Assembly: GCA_025526915.1 (NCBI GenBank)
Contig: JAHLKH010000015.1
Coordinates: 156,989-220,988 of the forward strand
Source: Entophlyctis helioformis
Lineage: Eukaryota > Chytridiomycota > Chytridiomycetes > Chytridiales > Chytriomycetaceae
DNA length: 64,000 nucleotides
Direction: 5' to 3'
The position numbers and the translations under genes were made by a program. Each line of letters opens with the position of its first letter. Positions within the stretch are counted from its first letter, which is position 1. This document shows positions 34,990-46,174 of the stretch, one piece after another. The notes beneath the pieces were generated by a model that worked only from the letters and a program-made list of their open reading frames with translations, had not been told where the DNA came from and searched no databases.

Positions 34990-36769
34990 AATGGACAAAG
35001 GGCTCCACGCCTCGTCCTCCATGAGCATGGCCGTGGATGGCAAGCTGGGCTCGGCACAAGGCATTTGTTCCCTTTGGCCGAGCACAATGATTGGACGCCA
35101 CTGGTCGCCAAATTTAATATCATTTTCATTGTTCTTGGCCAGTCACTCTGAGCAGCGAACAGATGGCATTGATGCGGATCGTCTCTGCTTTGAGGCTGGC
35201 TTACAGCCCATCTTGAAGGGTATGGCTTGATGGCCACTGGGCAGCATACCAAGGGCCATCCTGCTTGTGGCAGTCTCGACTGGTGACAGCCGGCATTCTT
35301 CTGCAGAGACAACCGCGTCACAGCAGACCTTGACGTCTTGGTTGATGCTGGAGTGCGATGGCGCGCACAATGGCGCACGCGTCGGTAGAAGCGCCACCCC
35401 TCTTGAAACAGGCAGTGATCTAAGGGTTGGTGGCACCCAGAGCGCCACGCCCATTGTCAAGTTGAAGTGGCTTCTGAGATCATCAACCCAGATCGCCTCG
35501 ATTCCACGATGCTCATAGGTTGAATCTGCAACCAAAGGCTTGCTTGATGCTCAACGGCGGTTGGATGCTGGCATGGCAGCCACAGCACTGGTTGCCCATC
35601 CAGCCTTGTTCATAGGGTCCATGCCGCAGTTGGAATCACCAAGTGCGCATGGAATTGCTAGATCTCATCCGTGTGAATACCTCCAACCTGATGCCCAGCC
35701 CTCCTTTGTGCTCTGAGCAGTACTGAGATGCGCCATATCGCTATCTGGCTCTTGGAACAGAGATTGCCAACCAACACCATGACAATCCTCCAATCTTTGA
35801 CCGAGTAGTCATCCCAGATCTCACAAATGTGTCGCACTTTCTTGTGATGATGGTGCAAGGCGAGTTTCTCCTTGGGCCAGTGTCTTCATTGCCGACTTTG
35901 GATGCTGTTGACTTCAGTCGCCAGCAGGTCTGGGACGACTTGTTCTTTGCAGCCTGCAGTCGATCAGCCCTTTGTTGTTGACCGAGACTGTGCATGCTGC
36001 TCGTCATTGCATTCGCGGGCATGCTGACAAGCCAGGTGGGCGTGGCTGTTGGCTGTGGATGACGGGGTGCGACGGCATCGTGCCTTGAATGCAAGACTTG
36101 CTGATTATCTGCGCTGCTGGCTGTTGCAAAGACACTTGTCGCTGCGACCTTGCTGTCTACACAAAGGCAGCCAGGACAGAGGTTGACATGAGTGAGCAGA
36201 ATTGCTGCAGGCATTCTGTGTGTATCGCCTCGACAGTTCTCAAAGTCAGACCAAGCCAAGCGCGATGCCTTACAGCAGCTCAGATACCGCAGCTCAACGA
36301 TACGCCGAGTGATCCATCCATGACCTCGTTGGTGAGCTCGTCTGCCTCTTGTGCGATGGCTGTCAACAGTTGCGACTCTGTTGACACTGTGTGCCTTGAC
36401 AATCTCGACGACGGCAAGGACCTTGCGGACGAGCATGGACAGCCAACCGTTGCTGTAGCTGCCACGCCAACAGCCAGCCGCCAAAGAGCGTCAAGCAAGC
36501 GGAAGAGAGCAGCAGCAGATGCCAGTGCGTCTGTGTCGGCTGTGACGTCGGTCGTTCGGACATTGCAGCAGGTAGCCCCAGCAGCACACACAAGTGCGCC
36601 GACTGGACGCAGAAGGCCAACAGCCGCAACAGGCAGTCGCAGGACAGTTCTTCGTGACACTACCAACACGCAACCAACTGCTGCCCCTTGGACAGGCTCA
36701 GCAGTCCACAAGCAAGCATCAAAGCGGGCACGACTTGAGAAGACATCGGCTGCAGACCGCTCAGAGTGA
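34990..36769 (+). pseudogene. Broken + strand gene, unrecognised
   Basis: Several stretches read as ordinary protein on the + strand, but in different frames. The clearest is about 35750-35965, with IFDRVVIPDLTNVSHFLVMM and LDAVDFSRQQVWDDLFFAA. Others are 35310-35385 (DNRVTADLDVLVDAGVRW), 35440-35515 (CQVEVASEIINPDRLDSTML), 35521-35715 (VESATKGLLDAQRRLDAGMA) and 36089-36769, which ends in a basic Ser/Thr/Ala-rich tail. Joining them needs at least two frame changes and passes a TGA near 35722. It may be a decayed gene, an intron-rich gene with consensus errors, or both. No family was recognised. It is divergent from the PIN-Fanzor gene, within the same candidate element. Confidence 0.45.
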
Positions 36770-37449
36770 CTGGGAATTCGGACAAGAATATGAAATTGGA
36801 TTCAAAAAGTCTGAAAATTGGATGCCAAATTGAACAAAATTCGAGGCAAACCAGCCGGCCAATCAGGTGCCGGCGCAAGGTTTTCTATGGGAACGAAATC
36901 AATTACCCCCCCCCCTCCGTCGCGCTCAGATCCAACGGACAGCCGACAACAGGCACTGAAAGGCGGTGGTTGGGAGAAGCAGCTTTTGTTATTGTGATTG
37001 TGGATCGCAGAGTGGAAAATGGAGCAGAGTGACCGTTGGCCAAGCGGCCAGCCGATCGCTTGGGCCTTCTTGCCTGCTCAATGCCAGTGAACACGGCGGC
37101 GATCACAGAAACGGAACAAGGCGGCAGTATGTGGAGAGGGCTTGGGCGTGGTCGGGTCGGAGAGAAATAGTTGAAGGGTGTGGAGATAGATAGGGCGGGT
37201 AGCGTAAGATAAAGGGAGGAGCTGGAGACGTTGGGGATTGGGCCGTGCGGGAGTTGATCTTGGTGTCTGGCGGTTGCCGTGATACAGAAACGCGGGAATC
37301 GTGGTGGAACGGATGTTGGGTGTTGACATGGCTGTTGCTGCTGCTTCGGCTGCTGCAAGTCGTGACTGTGTCTGCCTTGATCGACAGAATCACTGGCACG
37401 ATAGAAAACACGGCAGACATTCACAGAGCACGGTCCTTGCAGATCGGTA
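36770..37449. other. Intergenic, AT-rich patch and C homopolymer
   Basis: No supported gene. The stretch 36770-36850 is AT-rich, and a run of about 11 C lies at 36906-36917. It includes the proposed right edge of the candidate mobile element. Confidence 0.5.
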
Positions 37450-39941
37450 TCACGCCACCCAGCAGGACTCAGAACGAAAACTCGCCCTCGAGACAGTCGG
37501 GTATGAACAATTCGTAGTCGGAATGCCGGCAGCGGAACGAGAACCGCGGAATGTTCTGTCTGACAAACTTGAGGCTCGGCGAGTCTGGACCGTGCCGAGC
37601 AATCGCCGGTGTTGGTTAAGTGGTTGGTCGACGCAGCAAGTCAGTTGGTGCACACTAGCCGGCATACAGAGTGACGATGCTGCTTACATTGTCCGGGTCC
37701 GGGCGTAGGTCCTTCCTTGCGGTAGCCATCTTCGGAGTGCCCTCCTAAGGATCAAGTCAAGCAAAACCACAGACGGTGAGCAAAGTGAGTGCCGAGTATG
37801 GCAATCGTGCAGACCCCAGATAGTGACAGGCGAGTGTCAAGTGGCGGCCAGGCTTACCTTGGGTGGCTCCGTCTTCATGCTCGCTCACGGCGGGCAGCAT
37901 TCCGGGCTCGGGCTTTACAAGACGCGCTCCAAGTGAGTAGGCAGGGGCCGCATGCTTCATCTTGGAGTTGATCACGGGCGAGTATGCTGCTGGGCCAGGA
38001 GAAATGTGCTCGACTGCAGCACAGGCAGAGCGTGCGCGTGCGCGTCAGATGGACGTTCAGCAAACAGTCTCACTTGGCAGCGACGGCTTACTCTTTTGCG
38101 GTCGCTGCGATCGGATCGAGTATGCTGCGGCTGTGCGCACTGTGACAATCGGACGCATGCCCAATGTCGAGTTGATCTCGTCTGCAGGTTCCATTCACGC
38201 TTGGGTCAGCGGCTGAATCATCCAGGCACAGATTGCTGTTTGCAAAACTTACACTGCGCGGGTCCAGGGTTCTCGTTGGCTGTAGTTGGTGCGCGTGCAT
38301 TGCAACGAATGCCGTCATGCGTCAGCTGCAGTGTCGAGCGTGCGGCACAGCCAATGCACCGACTTACGCTTCTCGTACTGTCGTCGCGGCTGGATGCTGT
38401 AGGCGGGTGCTTTGGGCTCCTTGCTTGGAATGTATGTCGGGTTGTACTTGCCCGGGCCTGCACAGACCGGACAAACGCGTGCGTTGCACAATCAAGGATT
38501 TCGTGCGTGAGATGGTGGTCCATGTCCAGAGAAACAATCATCATCAATGCAGGATGTTGTTGACTCGAGCTCTTACCCGGCGTGTCTTTGCCAAGCGTGT
38601 CCCAGTCCGAGGCAACCGCATCCGCGTCTTCTCACAGCCAACGAATGGCATCGTGTAAGCTGCATGCCAAATATGTGTGGCTCGTATCAAGCAGTCGCAC
38701 CTTTCTTCTTGAAGCCGCCCTGCAGGGAGAATGCAGGGCCCTTGGAAATGCCCGTCCGTGTGGTTTGTGGGAAGAACTTGTTAGGACCAGGCGTTTGCTC
38801 TGGTGGTCCAACGTTTGCACGTCATTGCGAGGTGGGGTCGCAACCAAGAATCGTGTGACATGTACATTATATCAGCGAGATCCGTGACAGAGGACAACAA
38901 CAGAGCCCAGATGATTGCAACAGCAAGCATGCCAGCGATCTGGTGATAGACAGCATTGCCGCGTTGCCGCGTTGTCATGGCGCACGTCCCCTCGGATGGG
39001 CTCGGCTGGTAACATGGCATTGGCACGACATCCGGATGGCAGACAGCGCCAGACAGCCAGCCAGCCAGCCAGAAAAACTCGCAGCTCACCATCCATGTTT
39101 GTCTTGATCTTGATACCAAAAGAGTATGCTGGCGCACGAGGACCCTTGGTCTTTGCGTCTGGGCCAATGGTCCTGTGGTTGTTTGGTTGGCGATTTGCGC
39201 ATGTGCATGTGCGTGTGTGTGCATGTGTGCGAGAGAGCGAGCGAGCGAGCGAGAGAGCACCATTGTGTCGGGTGAGATCAGACGACAATCGTCAACGGGT
39301 CGGAGGAGTTGGGGACATCAAGCGACGCAAACGTGCAGATGCGAGCGGCATGCAGCGTGCAGGGAACAGGGATGGATCAGAGAGTGGCGCAAGGGTGAGC
39401 GATCGTGTGCATGCGATGCTTACGGTGGCAGTGTGTAGGCGGCAGGACCAGGACCTGCCGAGCGTGATTGCGCCGTGTATGGTCAGGTTGGGCCAGCGGC
39501 AAATGGTATGCACGGATCCACGATGTTCAGAGACAGTGTCCGAGCATCCAGCGAGGGACATTGCGCAGGCCGAAACCGAGCACAAGGCACAAGCGATTGA
39601 ATAGTGTGGCATCAGGGAACAGGCGTGCAGACCAGTCAGTACACAGCATGCGCGAAATGGCAGGAATGCCATGCCGCTTCGGCAGGTCCTTCTTGGGCCA
39701 TCTCCAGCATCGCCGCAGATTGCACGCTGTGGTGTTTGTGCCTGCTGTTGACGACCTGCTGTGGTCTGCGCCGCGTGGACCTGCCGCCTGAAATGGATGC
39801 GTTACCTTTGGCTCTGGCGGCGATTGGGATTTCTTTGGCAGTCAGCGATGTCTTGCCCTCTTTGAGCACGGGCAGCTCTCCGTCATCGCCCTTGTGGTAA
39901 CCTCCCGGCAGTGAAGGCGGTGCGGCTACAGCGGAAGCCAT
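37450..39941 (-). CDS. SHIPPO/ODF3-like repeat protein (flagellar)
   Basis: SHIPPO-repeat (ODF3/STPGR) proteins are found on ciliary and flagellar microtubules. Eleven exons on the minus strand run from 39806-39941, over 39424-39454, 39090-39172, 38701-38799, 38577-38630, 38368-38457, 38253-38279, 38092-38181, 37858-38013 and 37688-37744, to 37450-37559, about 310 residues. Repeats have the usual PGPxxY and APAYS pattern: KGPGPAAYTLPP, APAYSFGIKIK, TPGPNKFF, TPGPGKYNPTYIP, APAYSIQPRR, NPGPAQYEI, SPGPAAYSP, APAYSLGARL and TPGPGQY. Nearly every intron is phase 1 and falls between repeats, as if units were copied with their introns. One added A in the last exon (near 37556) would give a more natural end (RFSFRCRHSDYELFIPDCL, stop at 37469). 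The gene argues for a flagellated zoospore. Confidence 0.85.
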
Positions 39942-40490
39942 GTGGTGTGCTGGAGATTCGGTTGCGTGCGAAAGCGATGCTGATGGTCGGCTCGATGCTG
40001 AGTGCGATCAGGGCAGAGCACGGGTCGAGTGGAGGCGTCAGTCGAGTTGGCGACAAACTTTGCAATTGTGCTGCTGTCCAGATCGTCCGGTTTGTTTTGA
40101 TCCGTGGCGAGACGTGGCGACCTTTCAAAATGGCTGGTGGACGTCGAGAGCCTGCTTCGCGGCTGCCAGTGCTGACCTTTGGGCTGGACAGCAAGATGGA
40201 TGGATAGATGGAATGTGGCCAGTGTGTCAGTCTGCCTGCCTGCGCGTTGATTGCGGCCAAGCTGCTGAATGGCCGTGCTCTGGTCGCCTCGATCACACAG
40301 ACTGGTGCGATCTCTGTCGGTTTGGCAGCCAAGCCTAGAGGCCATTCCAAGGCGGCATGTGCCGATACACTGATGTGCTGATGATGGCACTCGTTCAGAC
40401 GCGCTTCCGTTCACTTTTCTTCGAGGACGCCAATTGACGACTGCAACTGCCCGTAGGTCCGCAGTCAGGCCAGCAACAGCAGCCACAGCC
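39942..40490. other. Divergent intergenic region, SHIPPO gene / TRM5
   Basis: No gene is seen. It should contain both promoters, but no clear TATA box or repeated motif stands out. Confidence 0.5.
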
Positions 40491-42702
40491 ATGTCCTTTG
40501 CAGCCAAGAGCCAGCTGGCTCCGCCCGCACACAAGGGCCTGAAGCAGCTCAACCGCAGCCTCTTTGACTCGCACCACTCGCTGGTTGCGCTGCGCATTCC
40601 CGCCAAGGCATCTGCCAAGGCTATGGAGACGCTTCGAGGCAGGCACGTTGACCGTCTCCTGCTGTTGATCCACTCAGCCGCCTCTGCCGGCTACACCGTC
40701 CGTTGGGGCAGGCCAATGCCATGCCTGTGTGCCCTGCTTGTGCTGCTCGTTGCTGACGCTCATGCTCCGACAGCGGCATCCTGTCGTTTCCACGAACCAA
40801 GGCCATTGTCGACGATCCAACCGAGACGGGCACGCCAAAGACCAGACGTCTGCTGCTGCTCGGCCCAGAGATCCAGGCTTCCAGTGCGTGCATGCTCCGC
40901 ACAGCGATCCTGTTCACATGCATGCTGCAGTGAGCTTACACTCTACGGTCTTGCTTGCGACTGCAGGTGTGGATGCACTGCCCGAGAAGATCAGGCTGTT
41001 CGCCAACGAATTCAACGCCGAGCTGACAAGCCACCAGCTGAAGCTGGGCTACGATCACTGGACGAGCGGTGCGTTGCCGGCATAAGCCTGGATGCCATTC
41101 ACGCCAGGCGTTCGCAGACTCACATGCGTTCATGGTGGCATCCACAGACCAGATTCTTCGGTCGATCCTGCCAGACGAGATGGAGGTGCCTGGTGCATTC
41201 GAAACGATCGGCCACATTGGTAGGCTGCTCGTGTGGAATGGACTTGGCATTCGCCCAAGGCGCAAGACTGACACGGCCCACAGCGCACTTGAATCTGCGC
41301 GACCAGCACGAGCCGTACAAGCAAGTCATTGGCCAAGTCATTCTCGATGTGAGTGTAGCTGAACCATGGCTTTCGCACAAAGCCATGACTGATCCACTGA
41401 CACTACCGTCGTGGTTGCAGAAATGCAGAAACATCAAGACTGTTGTCAACAAGACAGACAAGATCGATCACACGTTCCGCTTCTTCCAGATGGAAGTGCT
41501 TGCCGGCGAAGACAACATGGTTGCTGAAGTGGTAAGCTTGATCTGACGCGGCAGTGCTTGCAAGAAATGCACTCTCATGCATAACATGTGTGCCGCGAAC
41601 AGAACGAGAGCAACTGCACGTTCCGCTTCGACTTTTCAAAGGTGTACTGGAACTCGCGTCTCCAGGGCGAGCATGAGCGCATCGTCAAGCAGTTCCAGCC
41701 GGGCGATCTCATCTGCGACGTGTTTGCCGGCGTCGGTCCGTTTGCGCTCCCCGCAGCCAAGAACCGAAAGTGCATTGTGTTTGCCAACGATCTCAACCCG
41801 CAGTCATACAAGTACTTGGTCGAGAACACCAAGCTCAACAAGGTGCGTGCTCTCTGCTGCGCGGCTGTTTATGCGAACCCACTGCTTACCCATGTCATGG
41901 ATGCGTGTCGATGCTGGCAGCTCGAGAACCGGATCCGTCCGTACAACCTCGATGGACGCCAGTTTATTCGCCAAGCCTCCATCGATCTCAATGACGCAGA
42001 CATCTGGAACAGCCTCGTGTCTGCGCGCAAGACCAGCGGCTCTGGCAAGAGAAAGTCGAGCATTTCAAAGGAAGGCAAGGAGGGCAAGGAAACAAAGGAC
42101 GCTGCTAAAGATGCCAAGACCGGCGATGCAGCAAAGCAGTCGTCCAAGCCGCAGCAAGGCAAGTCTGATCCGCCAAAGCACGAGCAACAGCCGCAACAAT
42201 TCCAGACTACCGTGGGCGGCATCCGCGTGTTCCGCCACTTTGTCATGAACCTGCCCGCAACGGCCATTGAGTTCTTGGGTAAGCGTGTCTGCACCTTGGC
42301 AATCGACCTTGTGGACGACTCATCCAGACCCCGTGTCTGCTGGCAGATGCATTCCACGGTCTGTACAGCGGCCAGCGCGACATCATCCCCGACGACCAGC
42401 TGCCCATGATCCACTGCCACTGCTTCTCCAGGAGCGACGACCAGCAAGCCGATGTCATGCAACGTGTCGAGCGCGTTCTTGGCGCGTCCATCAAGGGCTG
42501 CGATGTCCAGATCTTCAACGTGCGCAACGTGGCACCCAAAAAGGACATGATGTGCATCTCGTTCCGTCTGCCTGCGTCGGTGGCGTTCTCGGAGACACTG
42601 CCCAGCGTGCTTGGAAAGCGCAAGAGCTTTGATGCCGACCACGAACAGCAATCGGGCAGCAGTGCCGAGAAGAAGGCTTCACCGCAGCAGGAATCCAGAT
42701 AG
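40491..42702 (+). CDS. TRM5: tRNA (guanine(37)-N1)-methyltransferase
   Basis: Methylates G37 next to the anticodon and so protects against frameshifting. Exons are 40491-40663 (end uncertain), 40774-40883, 40967-41068, 41148-41219, 41284-41348, 41421-41531, 41603-41842, 41921-42278 and 42347-42702, about 528 residues. Trm5 hallmarks are [82 protein letters not shown] (SAM loop), [13 protein letters not shown] and [14 protein letters not shown] with the family's MNLP motif. A Lys/Ser/Gln-rich insertion (about 42035-42205) precedes MNLP. The donor of intron 1 is not firmly placed. The gene is divergent from the SHIPPO gene. Confidence 0.94.
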
Positions 42703-42787
42703 CTCTCTCCGGCACTCTCACTGGTTGATGGCTTTCCTTGTTCAGTTCAACAATGAACTGAAGGTTGATATTGCACTATTGTCCAGT

Positions 42788-43619
42788 TTATTGCGTCTGC
42801 AGATCTTGCGCTTCTGTTGGTAACAAGCTTTGAGAGTCGGCAGCAGTTTGTTGTCCGTCTGGAGGTACATCAAGATCCATGTCGGATAGTCCCGATGCAG
42901 ATGGCTTTGTTGCAGCTGTTGCTGATGCTGCTGATGCTACTGCTGCGGAGAGATTGTTGACGTCGTTTTTGTCGTTGAACAGCACATGGGCAGGATCGAC
43001 GGGTAGCGACCGCATGCGACTACAGCATGTGCATGTCATTTCAACCCTCGGCACTGGCTTGTCTGCAACATGGCAACCGATCAATCAGCTACCATAGTAC
43101 ACTGTGCCACAGATGCACTTGCAGTCGTACCAGATGTCCGCACCGTCATGGTCACTCCCGGCACAAGCACTGTGAAGCATCGTTTGCATATCGTTCGCTT
43201 GACATGCGGGTCTCTGTTGTTGGCGACGGCACTGTCAGGCAACGCCCGAGCATGCAAGCCATCGTGTGGATGCAGACTCACAGGCGAACGACCAGCCGCT
43301 TGGCCACCTGCTTCATGCTGTGCGCAAACAGGCGGCCGGCACCTGCCACACTGCCGGCCACTGCCTGCTGTGTCTTGCCCGTTGCTGAGCCGCTGCTGTT
43401 GCTCTTGTCGGTCCGCTGGTTGCTGCTTCTGCTCTTGCTGCTGCTCTTGCCGCTTCGGACCACTCCAGCAGAGTACAGGTGTGCAGCCTGGTAAAGAAAG
43501 TTGAGGCGCTGGAAGCAGTCGGCATGCTCTGCTCTTGGCGGCTGTGGAGTCTGCTGTGCTGCCTTGTTGCCCGGTGCTCCGCTGTGCTGCCCTTGCTGCT
43601 GGTTCTTGGCCTTGCCCAT
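42788..43619 (-). CDS. RPP21: RNase P/MRP subunit Rpp21/Rpr2/Snm1 family
   Basis: Zinc-ribbon protein of ribonuclease P, which trims pre-tRNA 5' leaders. Exons on the minus strand are 43282-43619, 43131-43213 and 42788-43062, 231 residues. Family features are RLNFLYQAAHLYS near the N terminus, HSMKQVAKRLVVRLDPHVKR, the first zinc knuckle TICKRCFTVLVPG, and after intron 2 the second pair VEMTCTCCSRMRSLP. Ser/Lys-rich and Ala/Ser-rich inserts lengthen it relative to human RPP21 (about 154 residues). Its stop converges with that of TRM5, 85 bases apart. Confidence 0.88.
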
Positions 43620-43916
43620 GGACGGATCTGCCGATCTTGCGCGGCAAAAGTCCCACAAACGCGACAGATTCGTTGTCGTCGACGCTTGGAGGGCGATGCC
43701 CGGAAGCTCGCGTGTCTGCCCTGTCGCGCGGCCAATCAGAGCAGGCGATGATGTCACTCGGGTCTGGTGCGAGATGCCTGCAGCATCACATGTGAGCTCT
43801 CTGAGACGCAAAAAGCCAATCAGGCGTCACTGGCAATCAGCATAAAAGCACGGCAGTCTGCCCCTTCCATCTTCTGCAGACTTTGTGTCATCAAGAGTCA
43901 AGACGAGCAAGCAGCA

Positions 43917-45937
43917 ATGGGTGCCAGATGCTCATGCCTCGAATCGGTCGACGGACCCGTCGCAAAGGCCGCCCAGTCTATGAGCCGCTGGCGCGACATT
44001 GCCAGCAAGTTTGGTCGTCGCAAGACCGCTGCCCCTGCCGCCACCATGCCGTCCGCCTCGACCAATGCTGCCGCGCCATCTGCGAAGTCGACCGTTCGTG
44101 TCGCTTTCAAGGACGACACCACCGAAACTGGCGGCCACGACCTGCCAGCTCGTGCTGCCAAGATCGAGTGCCAAGGGCAGCCGACCGCCAGTCCTTATGC
44201 AGCTCAGACTGCAACGCGCGCCGTCGTTCTTTACACGCCCCCCGTTTGGCCGTCTCTGTCGATGGACGCCGACGCACCGTCCGATGCCAAGCAAGAAGCC
44301 TTCACGTGTGCGGTGGATGCCATCTCGCGGTCCGTCATCTCACCCAGGACTCGTCTCGCACGCTTGACGGCGATATTGCGGCACAGTCATCACAGAGCCA
44401 ATCGCGACAAATGACGGCTCGGACGCGTCACGCGAAACGGCCGACATTCCCAGCGCGTGCCAGGCCCAATGGCATCGTTGTCGTTTTCAAGCCGCCGCTC
44501 TGGCCGACCCCGCCAACGGCAGTTGCTCCTGCCCATGCCCTGCCCTGCCCTGCCCCGCCACCACCGCCATCCCAACCACGGCACATGCAACGGTCGCGGT
44601 CGCGGTCGCACTCTGCTGTGGACGCACCCACACCCACACTCGCCGCAAAGGCTGCCGTCCTTGGTCGCAACGTCGTCGCAGGTTTCCACACGCTTCCCGA
44701 CAATCTGCGCATCCGTATTTTCGAGCATGCAGGCGGCCTGACTCGCTTCCTGAACCGCCACCTAACCAACCCGACCGCATCGGATATCGCGGCGCTCTGG
44801 CAAGAGGCGATCAAGACCGACTGGCAAGGAGACCTCGCTCGCATCCCGGATGTCCAGTTTGTGCTCGGCGGCTGGCCGCATGCCAACCGCCGCGATTCGA
44901 GACGTCTGGATCTCGCGCTCGTCCAGTCTCGCAGCATGCACAAGCGACTGTGCCGTCGATTCACGCAAGGCATGATGTTCCATGCCAAGACTGTGGGCGG
45001 TCCAGCCAGCAGCACCGGCATGCCGTCGAAACTCGAGGCCGATTGCAAGGAACTCGAGACGGCCCTCAACGACTACGAGCCGACGCAAGCGGTCCACTTG
45101 ATTGGCCACCAAGGAGCGCGGCTGCACCACATTGCCATGCGCAACTGCTGGTTCGATCTGCTCGACTTTTCGTGCCCGATCGGTCTTGGGTGGATGGCGA
45201 TCGAGTCTGGCTGCGCTGGCCTCCTCAAGCACCTGGTCGACAACCACGGCATCAGCCTGCTGCAGTACGGCGGGGAAAGCATCAAGGCTATCGATCTCGC
45301 AGCGCGATCGGGCTCGGTGGCGGTCGTCGAGATGCTGCACGCCGCAGGCAATGAGGGATGCTCAGTGGTGGCATTGGAGCGCGCGGCGGCTCGCGGCGAC
45401 CTCGACATGGTCGTCTGGCTCGTCACCCACCGCGACGGAATCTGCACACGACGTGCATTGGATGCAGCACGGCGCAATGGCCATGCGCGTGTTGCTCAGT
45501 TCCTCCGCCAGCGCCTGAGCCGTGGAGCTCTGCCAGACTCGCTGGACGATGCTGCCATGCGATCGAACCTCAAGATGCTCCGGCTGCTGCATGCAAACGG
45601 AGCCAAGTGCTCCTCCCGCGCCATGGACTGGGCAGCATACAACTGCAACCTGTCCATCATCAAGTTCCTGCACTCCGAGCGGCACGAGGGATGCACTGTG
45701 CGCGCGATCGACGGGGCAGCTGCCCAAGGCCATTACCACATCGTCAAGTGGCTGCTTGCCAACCGCCACGAGGGCTTCACGATGGCTGCGATCACCAACG
45801 CAAGCACGCCTTACATCAAGGAGCTCCTAGTCCGCTCGCTCGTCCCTGGTCGCCACGACGACATGATTCGCCAGGTGGCGGATCAGTGCACGCATGCCGT
45901 TGAGGCTGCTGGCAGTGTTGGGGCCGGTCGCGCTTGA
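43917..45937 (+). CDS. Ankyrin-like repeat protein with N-terminal lipidation signal
   Basis: The start MGARCSC fits an N-myristoylation site with adjacent Cys for palmitoylation, so membrane attachment is likely. A Pro/Ala-rich region follows, with two related motifs, VVLYTPPVWP and VVVFKPPLWP. From about 44660 come FHTLPDNLRIRIFEHAGG (F-box-like in look) and then about eight ankyrin-like repeats, for example AARSGSVAVVEMLHAAG and AAAQGHYHIVKWLLANRHEG, of the divergent type often expanded in chytrids and large DNA viruses. The two halves lie in different frames and join if one base is missing near 44328-44333, giving about 673 residues. Otherwise there would be two ORFs, 43917-44414 and 44411-45937, overlapping at ATGA. 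No specific function is recognised. Confidence 0.68.
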
Positions 45938-46174
45938 TGGGGATTGTTGTCCAGGGAGAATGCTCAACCGCGTGTTCAATGCAAGTGATGTCCCCATATA
46001 CTGAATGAAAACGTCTCTTCATTGGCTGCTCATGTGATGGCAATCAAACAGCCGCTCCCATTCAACCATAGCAGCAAGAGCACAAGAGTTCCAGGAATGT
46101 TGTTCAGTAGCAGTCATTCATTCATCAAGCATCTTGATAGTGCAAACCATAGAGACGCCAAAAGCATGCACGGC

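Larger units (their letters stand above)
27030..36875. mobile_element. Candidate Fanzor-bearing mobile element
   Basis: The interval bounds the PIN-Fanzor gene and the broken + strand gene. Both edges are marked by AT-rich patches (about 27055-27100 and 36770-36850) against GC-rich surroundings. Read inwards, both edges contain two GCCGGC motifs followed by CATCCAA, but spacing differs and no long terminal inverted repeat or target duplication is visible by eye. Fanzor genes are known to travel in diverse eukaryotic transposons. The boundaries given here are a proposal, not a demonstrated element. Confidence 0.3.

Noticed and set aside
34683..35378. Upstream extension of the PIN-Fanzor ORF with a His-Thr repeat
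   Set aside because: It is translation of the GT microsatellite. The ATG giving MGIIG at 34682 matches the usual FEN/XPG start.
36903..37424. 173-codon minus-strand ORF next to the C homopolymer
   Set aside because: Pro/Ser-rich translation with no motif, no splice links and no overlap with conserved exons.
43085..43130. Zinc-finger-like continuation WYDCKCICGTVYYGS in the Rpp21 gene
   Set aside because: It needs a frameshift, while the GTACGA donor and the next acceptor give an in-phase exon with the expected second Cys pair.
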